DNA from: Dryas octopetala
Lineage: Eukaryota > Streptophyta > Magnoliopsida > Rosales > Rosaceae
Assembly: GCA_963921425.1 (NCBI GenBank)
Contig: OY992840.1
Location: forward strand, 2,668,501 to 2,732,500
Reading direction: 5' to 3'
DNA: 64,000 nt
Part shown: positions 10,863-22,868 of the stretch, piece by piece
Layout: the number at the start of each line of letters is the position of its first letter
Numbering within the stretch: position 1 is the first letter of the stretch
Notes under the pieces: model-generated
Told to the model about the DNA's origin: nothing
Databases searched by the model: none
What the model saw: the letters and a program-made list of their open reading frames with translations, nothing else
Translations under genes and position numbers: made by a program

Positions 10863-12992
10863 TTACTTGCGTCCTTTCCTCTTCCTCTTTTTGCCATTAC
10901 TACTCTCGGCACTCCCTAGGAACGAACTGAAGAAGCTCTCCATCTCTGACTTCTCCTCTCCATAAAAAGTGATCTCCTCGTTTTCTGGCATCTCGGAAGT
11001 GAGCAAATACACCTCTTGCTTGGTGTAGTACCGAATCTTCATGGTGCTCTCCAATGCTTTGTACTCCATGTTAGAGGTGCACAAAAATGGTCTCCCAAGA
11101 ATAATAGAGACGTCGCCCGGAATTCTCGGCACATCTAGCACTATGAAATCAGAGGGGATTAGTAATTTACGACATTTAACCAAAACATCCACAAGCATAC
11201 CACAAGCTTTTTGGGCTGAAGAGTTGGCGAAGCGAATGTCCACATCAAATGGTTGCAAATCAGCCTCCTTAAATCCAAGCCTCTCGAACACAACCAGCGG
11301 CATGACATTGATAGCTGAGCCATTGTCAACTAAGGCATTAGCGATCTTATGCTCCCCTATGCTGCATGGTATGACTAACGAGCCCGGATCCTTCTTCTTG
11401 CTTGGAAAAGATGCAAAGAGATAACCACAAATCTCCCTAGGAACGTTGTGACTATGCCCTTGCTCCTCAACCTTCTTCTCAATAGACTTCAACTCCCTCA
11501 TGGTTGCTGGAAATTTGGTGATGTCGATGTCCGGAATGAGGGGAATCACACGTGTATCAGCTTTCTCCTCTATCATTTCTGGATCCTCCTCTTCCTCACT
11601 ATCCATGATCTCAATCACCTCCTTAGTCTTGACCACTCTAACTCTCTTTCTTGGAGTAGTCCTCAAAATAGCATTTACATGCTCCTCATTCTTCGGGTTG
11701 ACGATGGGCTGACTTGGCAACTTCCCCTTCTCTCTCTGACCCAAAGTAGTGGCAATCTGACCCATTTGACTCTCCAAGTGTGCAATAGCCTTCGAATTGG
11801 CTTGTATCTGCTGCTCGGTACGGTTCATGAAGGCATTGGTGCTTTGGGCAAGGGAAGTGGTGCTTTGAGCAATCTGAGCAATCTTGTCCTCCAAACTAGA
11901 CCTCTCGGCATTAGGGTGCACATACGGCTTGTTGGTGCTCCCACTAGCTTGCTGTCCATTGTTGTTGCTCCACCTGAAATTCAGGTTGTTCTTCCATCCA
12001 GGGTTGTAAGTGTTGGAATATGGGTCATACGGCACCCTAGGATAGCTCCCAACCTAGTTCACTTGTTCCACGTCACCCCCTTGTGCTTGCGCACTCATCA
12101 TCTTCTCTTGAGCCAAAGATAACTTCTGCACCATAGTCTTGATTTCCAAAATCTGTCCCTCCATGGTGTTCGGCACATCAGCTACCTCATATAACCCTCT
12201 CTTTGGTCCTCCTCTTGCACGATTGGAATCCCATTGTTGAGAACTCAAAGAAAGCGACTCAAACAATTCTGTAGCCTCATCCTCCGTTTTTGACATAAAT
12301 GCACCACCACATGCCGAATCCACCTTGGCTTGGTCTCTCTCCAATAATCCCTGATAAAAACAACAAATCACATACCAAGGAGATAGGTTATGGTGTGGGC
12401 AGCTAGTAAGTAACTCATTGAATCTGTCCCAAGTCTCATGGAATGGCTCGTCCGCTTTCTGCACAAATCCAAGGATCTCCTTCCGAATCAAATTTGTCTT
12501 GGAAATGGAATAGAACTTGTTCAAAAACTTGCTCGAAAGGTCATCCCATGTCGAAATGGAACCACTGGGCAGCGAATACAACCACCTCTTTGCCTTGTCC
12601 TTAAGCGCAAAAGGGAACATCCTCAAACGGTACTGATCAGCATTCAGGCCCCTCAATTGTGCGGCTTCACAAACCCAGGAAAACTCCTTCAAAAAGTGGA
12701 TCGGATCCTCCCCATTCAGCCCATGGTAGCTCGGCAACAAGTGAATCTGACCACTCTTGATTTCGAAATCAGTGGCTATGGTGGCATACCGAATGCACGA
12801 TGGTTGAGTGGGCAGCGAAGGCGCTGAAAAGTGGCTCAGGGGCTGCGGCACCATCTCATTTGCTTCAGCCATGTCGACATCCTCAGTCTCTTCACTACTC
12901 GAATCTGATGCACTAGGTTGCGGGCTGACTTGTGATGCACCTAAAGCTTCGTTCTTGAGCCTCTCCAACCTAGCAACAAGCTCAGGGTTCAT
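10863..12992 (-). pseudogene. B2 gag-protease polyprotein with one premature stop
   Basis: This encodes a capsid-like Gag and an aspartic protease, and nothing else. I take the ATG at 12992 as the start; the open frame extends nine bases upstream without another ATG. Gag contains the retrotransposon gag core (WLYSLPSGSISTWDDL, CPHHNLSPW) and no CCHC zinc knuckle. A TAG replaces the Gln codon read CAG in B5 (about 12052-12054). The frame then continues from about 12035 to the TAA at 10863. The second part holds the protease: ALVDNGSAINVMP with its Asp at 11325-11327, and the flap-like SIILGRPF. The frame ends in a basic tail (GKKRKRKGRK). RT, RNase H and integrase are absent and the 3' region follows at once, so the family is non-autonomous by design rather than by damage to this copy. 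Confidence 0.88.
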
Positions 12993-13150
12993 AAAACACA
13001 CCTAATCAAGAGAAAACACACAATCAGTAGAAAGAATGCATATAAAGGCATGGCATTTGTTTAAAACTAAAAATTAACAAAAACTGAAATCTAACTAATA
13101 TAACCTAATTCTAACGACTAATTACACCAATTCATTGATATTAGACACCA

Positions 13151-13168
13151 TTCCCGGCAACGGCGCCA
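13151..13168 (-). other. Primer-binding site of B2
   Basis: On the minus strand this is the tRNA-Asp primer site with one G fewer in the GGGG run (TGGCGCCGTTGCCGGGA). It lies six bases inside the LTR end. The gag start is about 160 bp downstream in the sense direction. Confidence 0.85.
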
Positions 13169-13174
13169 AAAACT

Positions 13175-15643
13175 TGTTGATGTGTTTTCTTAGAACAAAA
13201 TAAACAATTACCTCATTCTAAGTTTACTCGCAAGTGCACGAATCGCATCAGTAGCAAAGCGTACAAGCACGAGGTCGATCCCACAGGGAATGGTTAATAT
13301 ACAGTAAATCAATGCAATTAATCACTAGAATAACTAAATGGGGGGTTTTGGAAAGATGGAACACACGCACACACCCATTATTCTATCTTGCAATGTTAAG
13401 TTTTCAGTTTCAAAACAGATAAGCATGCAATAACCATCCAAGGCTAATGACAGTTAATTTGAACACAACATATTAAAGTTTGACAGCTAAAAAGGTTTGG
13501 CTAGTTACTTTCTCGCCATTGTTCTCCTAATGCATAAACTAAGAGCTTCTTGGGCCTTCCTTAGCTAGTTAACCTACATGTTCCCTAGTTCAAGCTAAGG
13601 CAGCTGTTACCCATGCAGGAGTCATTAAGTTTTATGAGAACGTCAAACATGCACAACATATAAGCTTTGACTATTTCCTTATAGAGGTCGCCCAACCCCA
13701 CTACCAAGAATAATCCCTTATTCCCTTGTTACTTGTGGTTTAGTGTCTTTGACTATTTCACAGCTAAGCCTAACAGATAAACTAGATGCAATTACCCTAA
13801 GGTGGCCAGTCAAAGGATGCAAACAACTAGTGACGGGGGTTCTAATAGATAGTGGAAATTTAATACGCGCAAACATCAAACTAACAGACCAAGAGACGGA
13901 TAAACGATTTGTTAAAGCATACGAATCCATTAATCGACCTACGACTAACATGCAAGATAAAATAACTAACCTACATAATTAAATAAAACAAATAAAAACA
14001 AAACAGCAACCAATAAATAAAATCCCAATTCATGCTTGCAAAAGGAAATCAGAAACGCAAAGTTAATGAATTTAAAGGCTTACACGAATTGAAATCAGAA
14101 ATATAAAATTAAAGGAACAACTAAACAACTAACTTAGATTGCATAAATTAAATTGCATAAACATAAACAACTAACTAAAATCAGAACCATGCACTAAAGG
14201 TAATAAAGAGACAAACTAAATAAATCCAGCAAATTAATTAAATAAATTCAGAGGCACAATCCATCAATAGAAATAGAAACTAGAAGGAAAAAGAAAGCAA
14301 AAATCAGAGGTGCAAACACATGGGGGCTGCGGCAAGGAGAGAGGAAGAAGGAGGCACCTAGCAAGCAGGAGGAACTCACGGCAAGGTGAGCTATGGCTTG
14401 CGGCAGCAGGCTGGTCCTTCCCTCTCACTTGTCACGCCACCCTCTCTCTAAGTCTCTCTCTGAATTCGGCTCACCTTACAAGAAATAGAAGTTGAAACTA
14501 AAAACCTAAAACAGAAAAATAAAACTAAGAGAAGAGAAAGGAATTTTTCGGCTGGAGTGTGTAGGTGCCAGAAGTGCTCAAAGGTCCTGAATGAAGGGGG
14601 TTTTAAATAGGGGAACATTCCTTGAGAGGCTAGGAGGCTGAAGCTTGCGGCTGCTAGGGTTTCCCTTTCCTAGTTGCTTGCGGCTTCAGCTAGGGCTAGC
14701 TGAACTAGGCCTTGCGTGTTGGGCTTCCCCCTTTGGGCTTAAGTGGCTCACGCCTAGCCTAGCTAGGGTCCCTCCTTGGCGCATGGGCTGGTAGCCTTGG
14801 GCTTTGGGCTTGCATGTTGAGCTTCCATGTTGGGCTTCAGTTACTTGCACAAGATGGGCTAGGGTTTTACTCCATGGGCTTCCATCTTGGGCTTGTCACC
14901 TTGGGCTTGCGCATGGCCCCTTGTCTTGCTAGGGTTTGCATGACATGCATGCGCATGCATGGGCTGCCTTCTTCCTCCTTGCGTATGGCTTTTGGGCTGC
15001 TAGGGTTTGGGCCCATGCATGTGCATGCATGGCCCACTTGGTTCGGCATCCCTAGGGCCCATGGGCCCTCCACTTTTGACTTCCCATTTTGCCCCTCATT
15101 TCCATTTGAATTCAAATTCATTTCTTCCCTCATTCATTTCCATGGATGTCCACCACCTTCTGGAAGCTTCTGGAACCTTGAAAAACATTTCCTGGTGCAA
15201 CTATGATTCCTTGAAAATGAGAGATTCCTTATCCATTTCGACTTCTCGTAATGACCATATTGCCCCTGGGGTCTCCTAGTGTCACTAGGACTCCTTTCCC
15301 TAGTTGGGTTAGGTTTCCTAGTTCAACCAGGATTTCCTGTTCGAATCAGGATTTCACATTTCTGGCTCCGCAATGATGGTTCTGGACTTGATGCTTCCTT
15401 GTGTGACTAGGAATCCTCATTTGACTAGGATTTCTGCACTTTTTCTGGTTTGACCAAGATTTCACTCGTTTTCCTGGTTTGACCAGGAAATGCCCCAAAA
15501 TGGCTCAATTTGCTTCTTTTTCTCATTTCTGCTTCATTTGACCTGACAACACAAAAACAAGACAAGAAACACAAAATATCGAGTTCTAACACTCTAGGTT
15601 AAGGAATTAGTATCATAAAGTGATGCAAAATGCACACTCATCA
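13175..15643 (-). mobile_element. B2 5' LTR (complete family B LTR)
   Basis: In the sense direction it begins TGATGAGTGTGCATTTTGC at 15643 and ends ACATCAACA at 13175, with TG...CA termini and 2,469 bp. U3 has the CCTAGT...ACTAGG type palindromes (around 15290-15490). The TATA region is weakened here (TATTTAAAA instead of TATATAAG, near 14600). The outer edge at 15644 abuts the 150-bp satellite directly, so B2 probably inserted into the array; GTTAA at 15644-15648 would be one target-site copy. Confidence 0.92.
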
Positions 15644-16371
15644 GTTAAGAATGCACAAAATCGTCATTTTGGTACATACATGGTCCAAGTTCGTACAAAT
15701 TGGACGAAATGGTGACTGGTAGGCTAGAAAGGCATGAGGAAACACTTTCTCATGTTAGGATTAGTGTTCTAGACCTATTCAACCACATTTGGTGTTAAGA
15801 ACGCACCGAAACGTTATTTCAGTGCATACTTGATCCCATTTCGTCCAAATGGCACCAAAATGTGACCGGTAGGCAAAAAAGACATGGGGAACCACTTTCT
15901 CATGTTAAGATTAGCATTATACACCTATTGAACCACATTTGGTGTTAAGAACGCATAAAATCGTCATTTCCGTACATACTTTGTCCTATTTCATCCAAAT
16001 TGCACCAAAACGTGCCCGGTTGACAAGAAAGACATGGGGAAGAACTTTCTCATGTTAGGATCAGCGTTCTAAACCTATTGAACCACATTTGGTGTTAAGA
16101 ATCCATGAAATCGTCATTTCGGTACATACTTGCTCCAATTTCGTCCATATTGCACCAAAACGTCTCGTTTGGTAAGAAAGATATAGGGAAACACTTTCTC
16201 ATGTTTGGATTAGCGTTCTAGTCCTTTTGAACCACATCTGGTGTTAAGAACGCACGAAAATGTCATTTCCGTTTATACTTGGTCTAATTTCGTCCAAATT
16301 GCACCAAAACATGCTTGGTTGGTAAGAAAGACAAGGGGAAGGACTTTTTGATGTTAGAGCTTGTTGAGTGC
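15644..16371. repeat. S1: 150-bp tandem satellite, about 4.9 units
   Basis: The landmark GGTGTTAAGAACGCA occurs at 15791, 15941, 16091 and 16240, a period of 150, 150 and 149 bp, with a partial unit before. Each unit contains ATTTCGGTACATACTTGGTC, AAGAAAGACATGGGGA and ACTTTCTCATGTTAGGATTA. Units are diverged from one another by roughly 10-15 percent by eye. The array is bounded by the B2 LTR on the left and cut by the A2 LTR on the right. No gene is seen. Confidence 0.9.
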
Positions 16372-18506
16372 TCATTTTACACTATTTTATGATACTAACT
16401 CCCTAACTCAGAGTGCAAGAACTCAATATTTTGTGTGTTGTTAGTTTGTTTTTGTTTTTATATGATAAAATGAGCAAAGAAGTGAAAAGGAGCCAAAAGA
16501 GCCATTTTTAGACGTTTCCTAGTCAAACTAGGAAAAGTGGAGAAATCCTGGTCTCACCAGGAAATGCTGAATCTCAGTCAAACTAGGATTCCTAGTCTCA
16601 CCAGGAAAGATCAAGCTTGAATAAGAAGGAATCATGATGATCAGATGCCAGAAATGAGAAATCCTAGTTGGAGCAGGAAATCCTGTTTCAACTAGGAAAC
16701 CTAATCCAAGTAGGAAATGGAGTCCTACTGAAGATAGGAATCATGAGGGGCAAAATGGTAATTGTGAAATTCCAAGTGAGATAGAAATCCTAAGTCAACA
16801 AGGATTCCTAGGTGGACAAGGAGAAGTGGTCAAAAGTCAAAGTCAACAAGTCAAAGGTTCTAGAAGCTTCTGGAAGACATTGGGCCAAAGCACAAATGGA
16901 TGAGATGAATTTCAGCCAAGGGATTGGGCTTGGGCCAGGCGTGAAACCCTAAGGAGGGTGCGGCATGGGCTTAAGTGGAACCCTAGGGGCTGGCGCATGG
17001 ACTTAAGTGATAAGCCGTGCAATTGGCGCATGGGCTGAAGGAGATGGACTCAAGTAACTTGCGCATAGGGCTGCTGTATGTGCATTGGGCTTAAGTGAGT
17101 ATGGCCTTGGTCCATTAGGTTAAGTTACATCAATCCCACATTGGAGAGGAATAGAAAATGCAGCCCCACTTCCCTCTATAAATATATCTCTAAAAATCAG
17201 AAAAAGGGTTCTGAAGTTCTCTTTCATTTTTCTTTTAATTTTCGCAGCCCTAGCAGCCCCTCTCTTCTCCTCTTGCCGCAAACCCTAGCAGCCACCCTCT
17301 CTCATGTTTTTCTTGTGCCGCAGCGACCATCTCCCCCTCTCTCTTTATTTTTCTTTCTTTTCTTGTCTGGCCGAACACTGGCAGCCACTTTATTTTTGTT
17401 TCTCTTTTATTTTGTGCTGAACGGAAGAAGAAGGAAGTGAAGCCAAGCAGCAGCCACCAACACCCAGCCGTGCGCGCCACCTTGCCGAGCACCTCAGCCT
17501 CCTTGCCGTGGAGCCCAAGGCCGAGCAGCAGCCCATCACGCCACCACCTTGCAGCCGCACCTCCACCCCATCATTCGTGGCTTGATTTCTTTCTCCTTTC
17601 CTTTTATTTTAATTGTTTTAATTATGCATTATTTATTTATGGATTTAATTATGTGTAACTGAATCTTGGGCTAGGGCTAGGATGAAGCCCTAGAGATGCT
17701 GTTTACTCTCACTATGGATTATTGATATTTTAATTATTTACATGTTGACAAATCTTGGATCTCTGTTTAAATTGAATCTATTTGTTTCGCATCTTTGACT
17801 GATCACCTTAGGTTGCATGCATCTAGATATATGTTGTGAAACTAAATAAGCTCGAAAGGATGATAGTTTCAATAGGCAACAAGTGGATATCCTAAGATAA
17901 TATTCATGAGAAAAGGGATCATAGAGGACATAGGGTACATTAATTTGGAGCTATGCGCTATGTGTTTGTCACTCTCACAGATCGTAATGACTCTTGCATG
18001 GGTAATAGCTGCCTTAGCTTAGCACTAGGGAACATGCAAGTTAACTGGCTAAGGAAGGCCCAAGAAGCTCTTAGTTTATGCACAGTAAGGGGAGTAATTG
18101 CTAAAAGTAACTAGCCAAACCTTTTAGTAGACGAACTTTGTTGACATGTTTATATATTGATTGTTAATATCCATAGTAGAGTGAATGGTATGCTAGTGGT
18201 GGATTCTGACCCCTAGTGTTTCTTTATTATTGTTTTATCCAAATTCATTCAGTTGTTATTTTAAAGTTTTGTCATTTATCTGTTAGTTTGTCTAGTCTCA
18301 AAAACCAATCAAAACCCCCCATTTGCGTGTGTGAGTTAGAGTTGATTTAATCGAATTTAATTAAGTTAGTGATCATAACACTAGTACAATTCCCTGTGGG
18401 ATCGACCTCGTATTTGTAAGCTTTGCTACTCCGCGATTCGTGCACTTGCGAGTTAACCTAGAGCTCAGAAAAAGTTATTTAATTTGTTCTAGGAAAACAT
18501 ACAACA
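16372..18506 (+). mobile_element. A2 5' LTR (family A, short form)
   Basis: Starts TGTTGAGTGCTC, ends ACATACAACA, 2,135 bp. The first 350 bp and the last 1.2 kb match the long form, but the middle (about 16700-17230) differs. It lacks the CCATATATGGTTGGAAAG module and has its own AAGTGATAAGCCGTGC stretch. TATA box TATAAATATA at 17177-17186. It interrupts satellite S1 within a unit. Confidence 0.93.
17177..17186 (+). promoter_or_regulatory. TATA box of A2 5' LTR
   Basis: TATAAATATA lies in TTCCCTCTATAAATATATC, at the position kept in all family A LTRs, about 40 bp after the CCCACATTGG block. Confidence 0.6.
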
Positions 18507-18512
18507 AGTTTT

Positions 18513-18530
18513 TGGCGCCGTTGCCGGGGA
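18513..18530 (+). other. Primer-binding site of A2
   Basis: Exact 18-base tRNA-Asp complement TGGCGCCGTTGCCGGGGA, six bases after the LTR end. Confidence 0.92.
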
Positions 18531-18645
18531 ATTGTTATTTGTGTTGATTGCTAGTTTAATTAACTTTAGTTAAGTCATTTTAGTTAGGTTTTATTTTCTG
18601 TTTTTATTTTTGGTTCTCACTGATTTCTCTTGTTTCTAAGGTACA

Positions 18646-19611
18646 ATGGAAGAATCAAATTCGAAGATCACTCCTCTTTCACGCGTAGAAGGCCAAAAGG
18701 TGTTGAGTGCGTACAAGGGAAGGCCGAGACTCAATTGGACACCATTAAGGATGAGGTCGACTCTTGTGTCGCCGAAAGGAAGTGAATCTGAAGAAGCATA
18801 CGAAGAGGAGAAATCAGAAGAGGAAGTTGAGGAGACTTTGCAGCCGAATGCATCTCAAATGAGAATACCTTTGAGTGATTATTCGTCTCCAACGCTTCTA
18901 GCTCAACCTACGTGCATTGTTTACTCTCAAGTGGAAGCTGATTTTGAACTTTCAAGTGGGACAATCAAACTTCTTCCATCATTTCATGGGTTAGAAGGAG
19001 AGGATCCCTACGTGCATATCAAGGAATTTCATGCAATAAGCGAGATTGGCAAGCTGAGGGGGTTGAGCGATGATCAAAGGAAGTTAAGGTTATTTCCATT
19101 CTCTCTTAAAGATAAAGCTAAACATTGGTTGTTTTCCTTGCAGGTCGCTTCAATTACAACATGGGAGGAACTGGCATCTAAGTTTCTTCTGAGGTTCTAT
19201 CCAGTTAGCAAGACTATCATCATGAGGAAGCAGATCTTAGGGTTTACACAATCAGAGGACGAAGTGTTTCATGAGAGTTGGGAAAGGTACCAAGAGCTTC
19301 TGACTTCGTGTCCACACCATAATTTTGCCCCATGGATGCAGATTGAGTACTTTTATGAGGGTCTGTTGGATCAAGATCGTAATATGGTGGATATGACATG
19401 TGGAGGAGCACTGAAAAAGAAGACTTTTGAGGAAGCATGGACACTCTTTGACACATTGGCATTGAGTTCACAGCAGTGGAATAGACGGAAAAGAGTGGAA
19501 AAGAAATCAGCTATGGAAGCTGAGATGTCTGAGCTTAAGCAGATGATGCAGGTTCTGATGGCAAATCAGGAAGCTAGGCCATCACCTGGAGAGTCATGTT
19601 TCGAGGTTGAC
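18646..19611 (+). pseudogene. A2 gag fragment (codons 1-322)
   Basis: The N-terminal 322 codons of the family A polyprotein, starting at the same ATG as A1 and A3 and open throughout. It includes the acidic N-terminal region and the gag core ([25 protein letters not shown]). It ends at CGAGGTTGAC, where a family B LTR begins. The stop codon there is the TGA of the LTR's own TGATGAG. In A3 the protein continues into the linker before the protease. The matching pol end resumes at 22617, so codons 323-1668 are gone. Confidence 0.92.
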
Positions 19612-22072
19612 TGATGAGTGTGCATTTTGCATCACTTTATGATACTAATTCCTTAACCTAGAGTGTTAGAACTCGCTATTTTGTGTTTCTTGTCTTGTTT
19701 TTGTGTTTTCAGGCCAAATGAAGCAGAAATGAGAAAAAGAAGCAAATGGAGCCATTTTGGGACATTTCCTGGTCAAACCAGGAAAACGAGTGAAATCCTG
19801 GTCAAACCAGGAAAAGTGCAGAAATCCTAGTCAAATGAGGATTCCTAGTCACACTAGGAAATATCAAGTCCAGAACCATCATTGCGGAGCCAGAAATGTG
19901 AAATCCTGATTCGAACAGGAATTCCTGGTCGAACTAGGAAACCTAACCCAACTAGGGAAAGGAGTCCTAGTGACACTAGGAGACCCCAGGGGCAATATGG
20001 TCATTACGAGAAGTCGAAATGGATAAGGAATCTCTCATTTTCAAGAAATCCTAGTTGCACCAGGAAATGTTTTTCAAGGTTCCAGAAGCTTCCAGAAGGT
20101 GGTGGACATCCATGGAAATGAATGGAGGGAAGAAATGAATTTGAATTCAAATGGAAATGAGGGGCAAAATGGGAAGTCAAAAGTGGAGGGCCCATGGGCC
20201 CTAGGGATGCCGAACCAAGTGGGCCATGCATGCACATGCATGGGCCCAAACCCTAGCAGCCCAAAAGCCACACGCAAGGAGGTAGATGGCAGCCATGCAT
20301 GCGCATGCATGCCATGCAAACCCTAGCAAGACAAGGGGCCATGCGCAAGCCCAAGGTGACAAGCCCAAGATGGAAGCCCATGGAGTGAAACCCTAGCCCA
20401 TCTTGTGCAAGCAGCTGAAGCCCAACATGGAAGTCCAAGACTACCAGCCCATGCGCTAAGGAGGGACCCTAGCTAGGCTAGGCGTGAGCCACTCAAGCCC
20501 AAAGGGACCAGCCCATGCCGCAAGCCCAAGGGTCAGCTAACCCTAGCTGATGCCGCAAGGAACTAGGAAAGGGAAACCTAGCAGCCGCATGTTTCCTCTT
20601 CCTTGCCTCTCAAGGAAGGCTTCTCCTATTTAAACCCCCTCATTCAGACTTTTAGAGGACACCTTTTAATCATTATTTTTCCTCCTACTCCAGCCGAAAC
20701 CTCTCTCCCTCTTTGTTTTATTTTTCTGTTCTAGGTTTTCAATTTCAGAATTTAGTCTTGTTCTAGGGAGAGCTAGCCGAAGGTAAAGAGAGAAAGAGAA
20801 GTGGCGTGGCTGCAAGGAGGGACACCCCTAAGTCGCAAGCCCTAGCTCACCATAGCCGTGAGCCAATTGCTTGTGCAAGGTGCCTTCCCTTCCTTGTCTT
20901 GCCGCAGCCTCTTCCCCTTGCTTCTTCTGATTTTTGTTCTAGTTTCTTCTTTTATTGTTGAATAATGGTTTCTGAATTTATTTAATTTAAGTTTCTGAAT
21001 TTAATTAGTTTATAGCTTTGGTTTTATTTAATGCATGTTTCAGATTCTAATTAGTTTATATTTGTCAATCTAGTTTAGTTGTGGTTCTGATTTTAATTAG
21101 TGCATGCATTTAATCTTGTGTACTTTACGTTTCTGATTTCATTTAATTGATGCACTTTAAATTAGTTGTTTAGTTTATGTTTCTAAATTTGTTTAATTTG
21201 CGTTTCTGATTTCCGTTAACAATCATGAATTGGGATTTTATTTATTTGTTGCTGTTTTGTTTCTTTTATTTGTTTTATTTAAATATGTAGGTTAGTTATT
21301 CTATCTTGCATGTTAGTTGTAGGTCGATTAATGGATTCGTATGCTTTAACAAATCGTTTATCCGTCTCTTGGTCTGTTAGTTTGATGTTTGCACGTATTA
21401 AATTTCCACTATCTATTAAAACCCCCGTCACTAGTTGTTTGCATCCTTTGACTGGCCACCTTAGGGTAATTGCATCTAGTTTATCTGTTAGGTTTAGCTG
21501 TGAAATAGTCAAAGACACTAAACCACAAGTAACAAGGGAATAAGGGATTATTCTTGGTAGTGGGGTTGGGCGACCTCTATAAGGAAATAGTCAAAGCTTA
21601 TATGTTGTGCATGTTTGACGTTCTCATAAAACTTAATGACTCCTGCATGGGTAACAGCTGCCTTAGCTTGAACTAGGGAACATGTAGGTTAACTAGCTAA
21701 GGAAGGCCCAAGAAGCTCTTAGTTTATGCATTAGGAGAACAGTGGCGAGGAAGTAACTAGCCAAACCTTTTTAGCTGTCAAACTTTAATATGTTGTGTTC
21801 AAATTAACTGTCATTAGCCTTGGATGGTTATTGCATGCTTATCTGATTTGAAACTGAAAACTTAACATTGCAAGATAGATTAAAGTGTGCGTGCGTGTGT
21901 TCCATCCTTTCAAAACCCCCCATTTAGTTATTCTAGTGATTAATTGCATTGATTTATTGTATATTAACCATTCCCTGTGGGATCGACCTCGTGCTTGTAC
22001 GCTTTGCTACTGATGCGATTCGTGCACTTGCGAGTAAACTTAGAATGAGGTATTTGTTTATTTTATTCTAAC
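19612..22072 (+). mobile_element. B3 left arm: sense family B LTR, 3' tip missing
   Basis: Starts TGATGAGTGTGCATTTTGC and follows the B LTR to TTATTTTATTCTAA, about 16 bases short of the normal end. There it switches to antisense B LTR sequence. U3 shows the palindromes at 19768-19782, 19797-19811, 19844-19858 and 19966-19980. The left flank is A gag (TTGAC). No primer site or gag follows. Confidence 0.9.
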
Positions 22073-22616
22073 CCATTTGAATTCAAATTCATTTCTTCCC
22101 TCCATTCATTTCCATGGATGTCCACCACTTTCTGGAAGCTTCTGGAACCTTGAAAAAACATTTCCTGGTGCAACTAGGATTCCTTGAAAATGAGAGATTC
22201 CTTATCCATTTCGACTTCTCGTAATGACCATATTGCCCCTGGGGTCTCCTAGTGTCACTAGGACTCCTTTCCCTAGTTGGGTTAGGTTTCCTAGTTCGAC
22301 CAGGATTTCCTGTTCGAATCAGGATTTCACATTTCTGGCTCCGCAATGATGGTTCTGGACTTGATGTTTCCTAGTGTAACTAGGAATCCTCATTTGACTA
22401 GGATTTCTGCACTTTTCCTGGTTTGACCAGGATTTCACTTGTTCTCCTGGTTTGACCAGGAAATGTCCCAAAATGGCTGCATTTGCTTCTTTTTCTCATT
22501 TCTGCTTCATTTGACCGGAAAACACAAAAACAAGACAAGAAACACAAAATAGCGAGTTCTAACACTCTAGGTTAAGGAATTAGTATCATAAAGTGATGCA
22601 AAATGCACACTCATCA
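22073..22616 (-). mobile_element. B3 right arm: antisense family B LTR start
   Basis: This is the reverse complement of the first 545 bp or so of a B LTR, ending ...GCACACTCATCA at 22616. It forms an inverted repeat with 19612-20155 separated by about 1.9 kb of the same LTR. The right flank is A pol (GATAAGAAGC). The two flanks are not a target-site pair, so this is a rearranged junction, not one insertion. Confidence 0.88.
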
Positions 22617-22868
22617 GATAAGAAGCTACGTCCGCGAGAATTCTTTGTTGGAGGGAAGGTGTTATTATATGATACAAGATTACGTCTCTTCCCAGGCAAG
22701 TTGCGTTCAAGATGGACCGGACCTTATGAGGTGATTAGAGTGTTTCCTTATGGTACAGTTGAAATCAAGAATCCGAAGAATGGGAACATATTTAAGGTCA
22801 ACGGTCATCGTGTGAAGCCTTTCCTTGAACCTGATTTTGAGCTGAACCAAGAGAAAATTGATTTCTAG
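22617..22868 (+). pseudogene. A2 integrase C-terminal fragment
   Basis: The last 83 codons of the family A polyprotein (A3 residues 1669-1751), reading [15 protein letters not shown] to NQEKIDF and ending in TAG. It carries the GPY motif (WTGPYEV) of the integrase C-terminal domain. The bases before 22617 are B LTR, so any ATG upstream of it is foreign. It is a remnant with no likely product. Confidence 0.9.

Noticed and set aside
15644..16371. The 150-bp repeats as a CRISPR array
   Set aside because: Whole units repeat without unique spacers and the context is a plant genome; it is a satellite.
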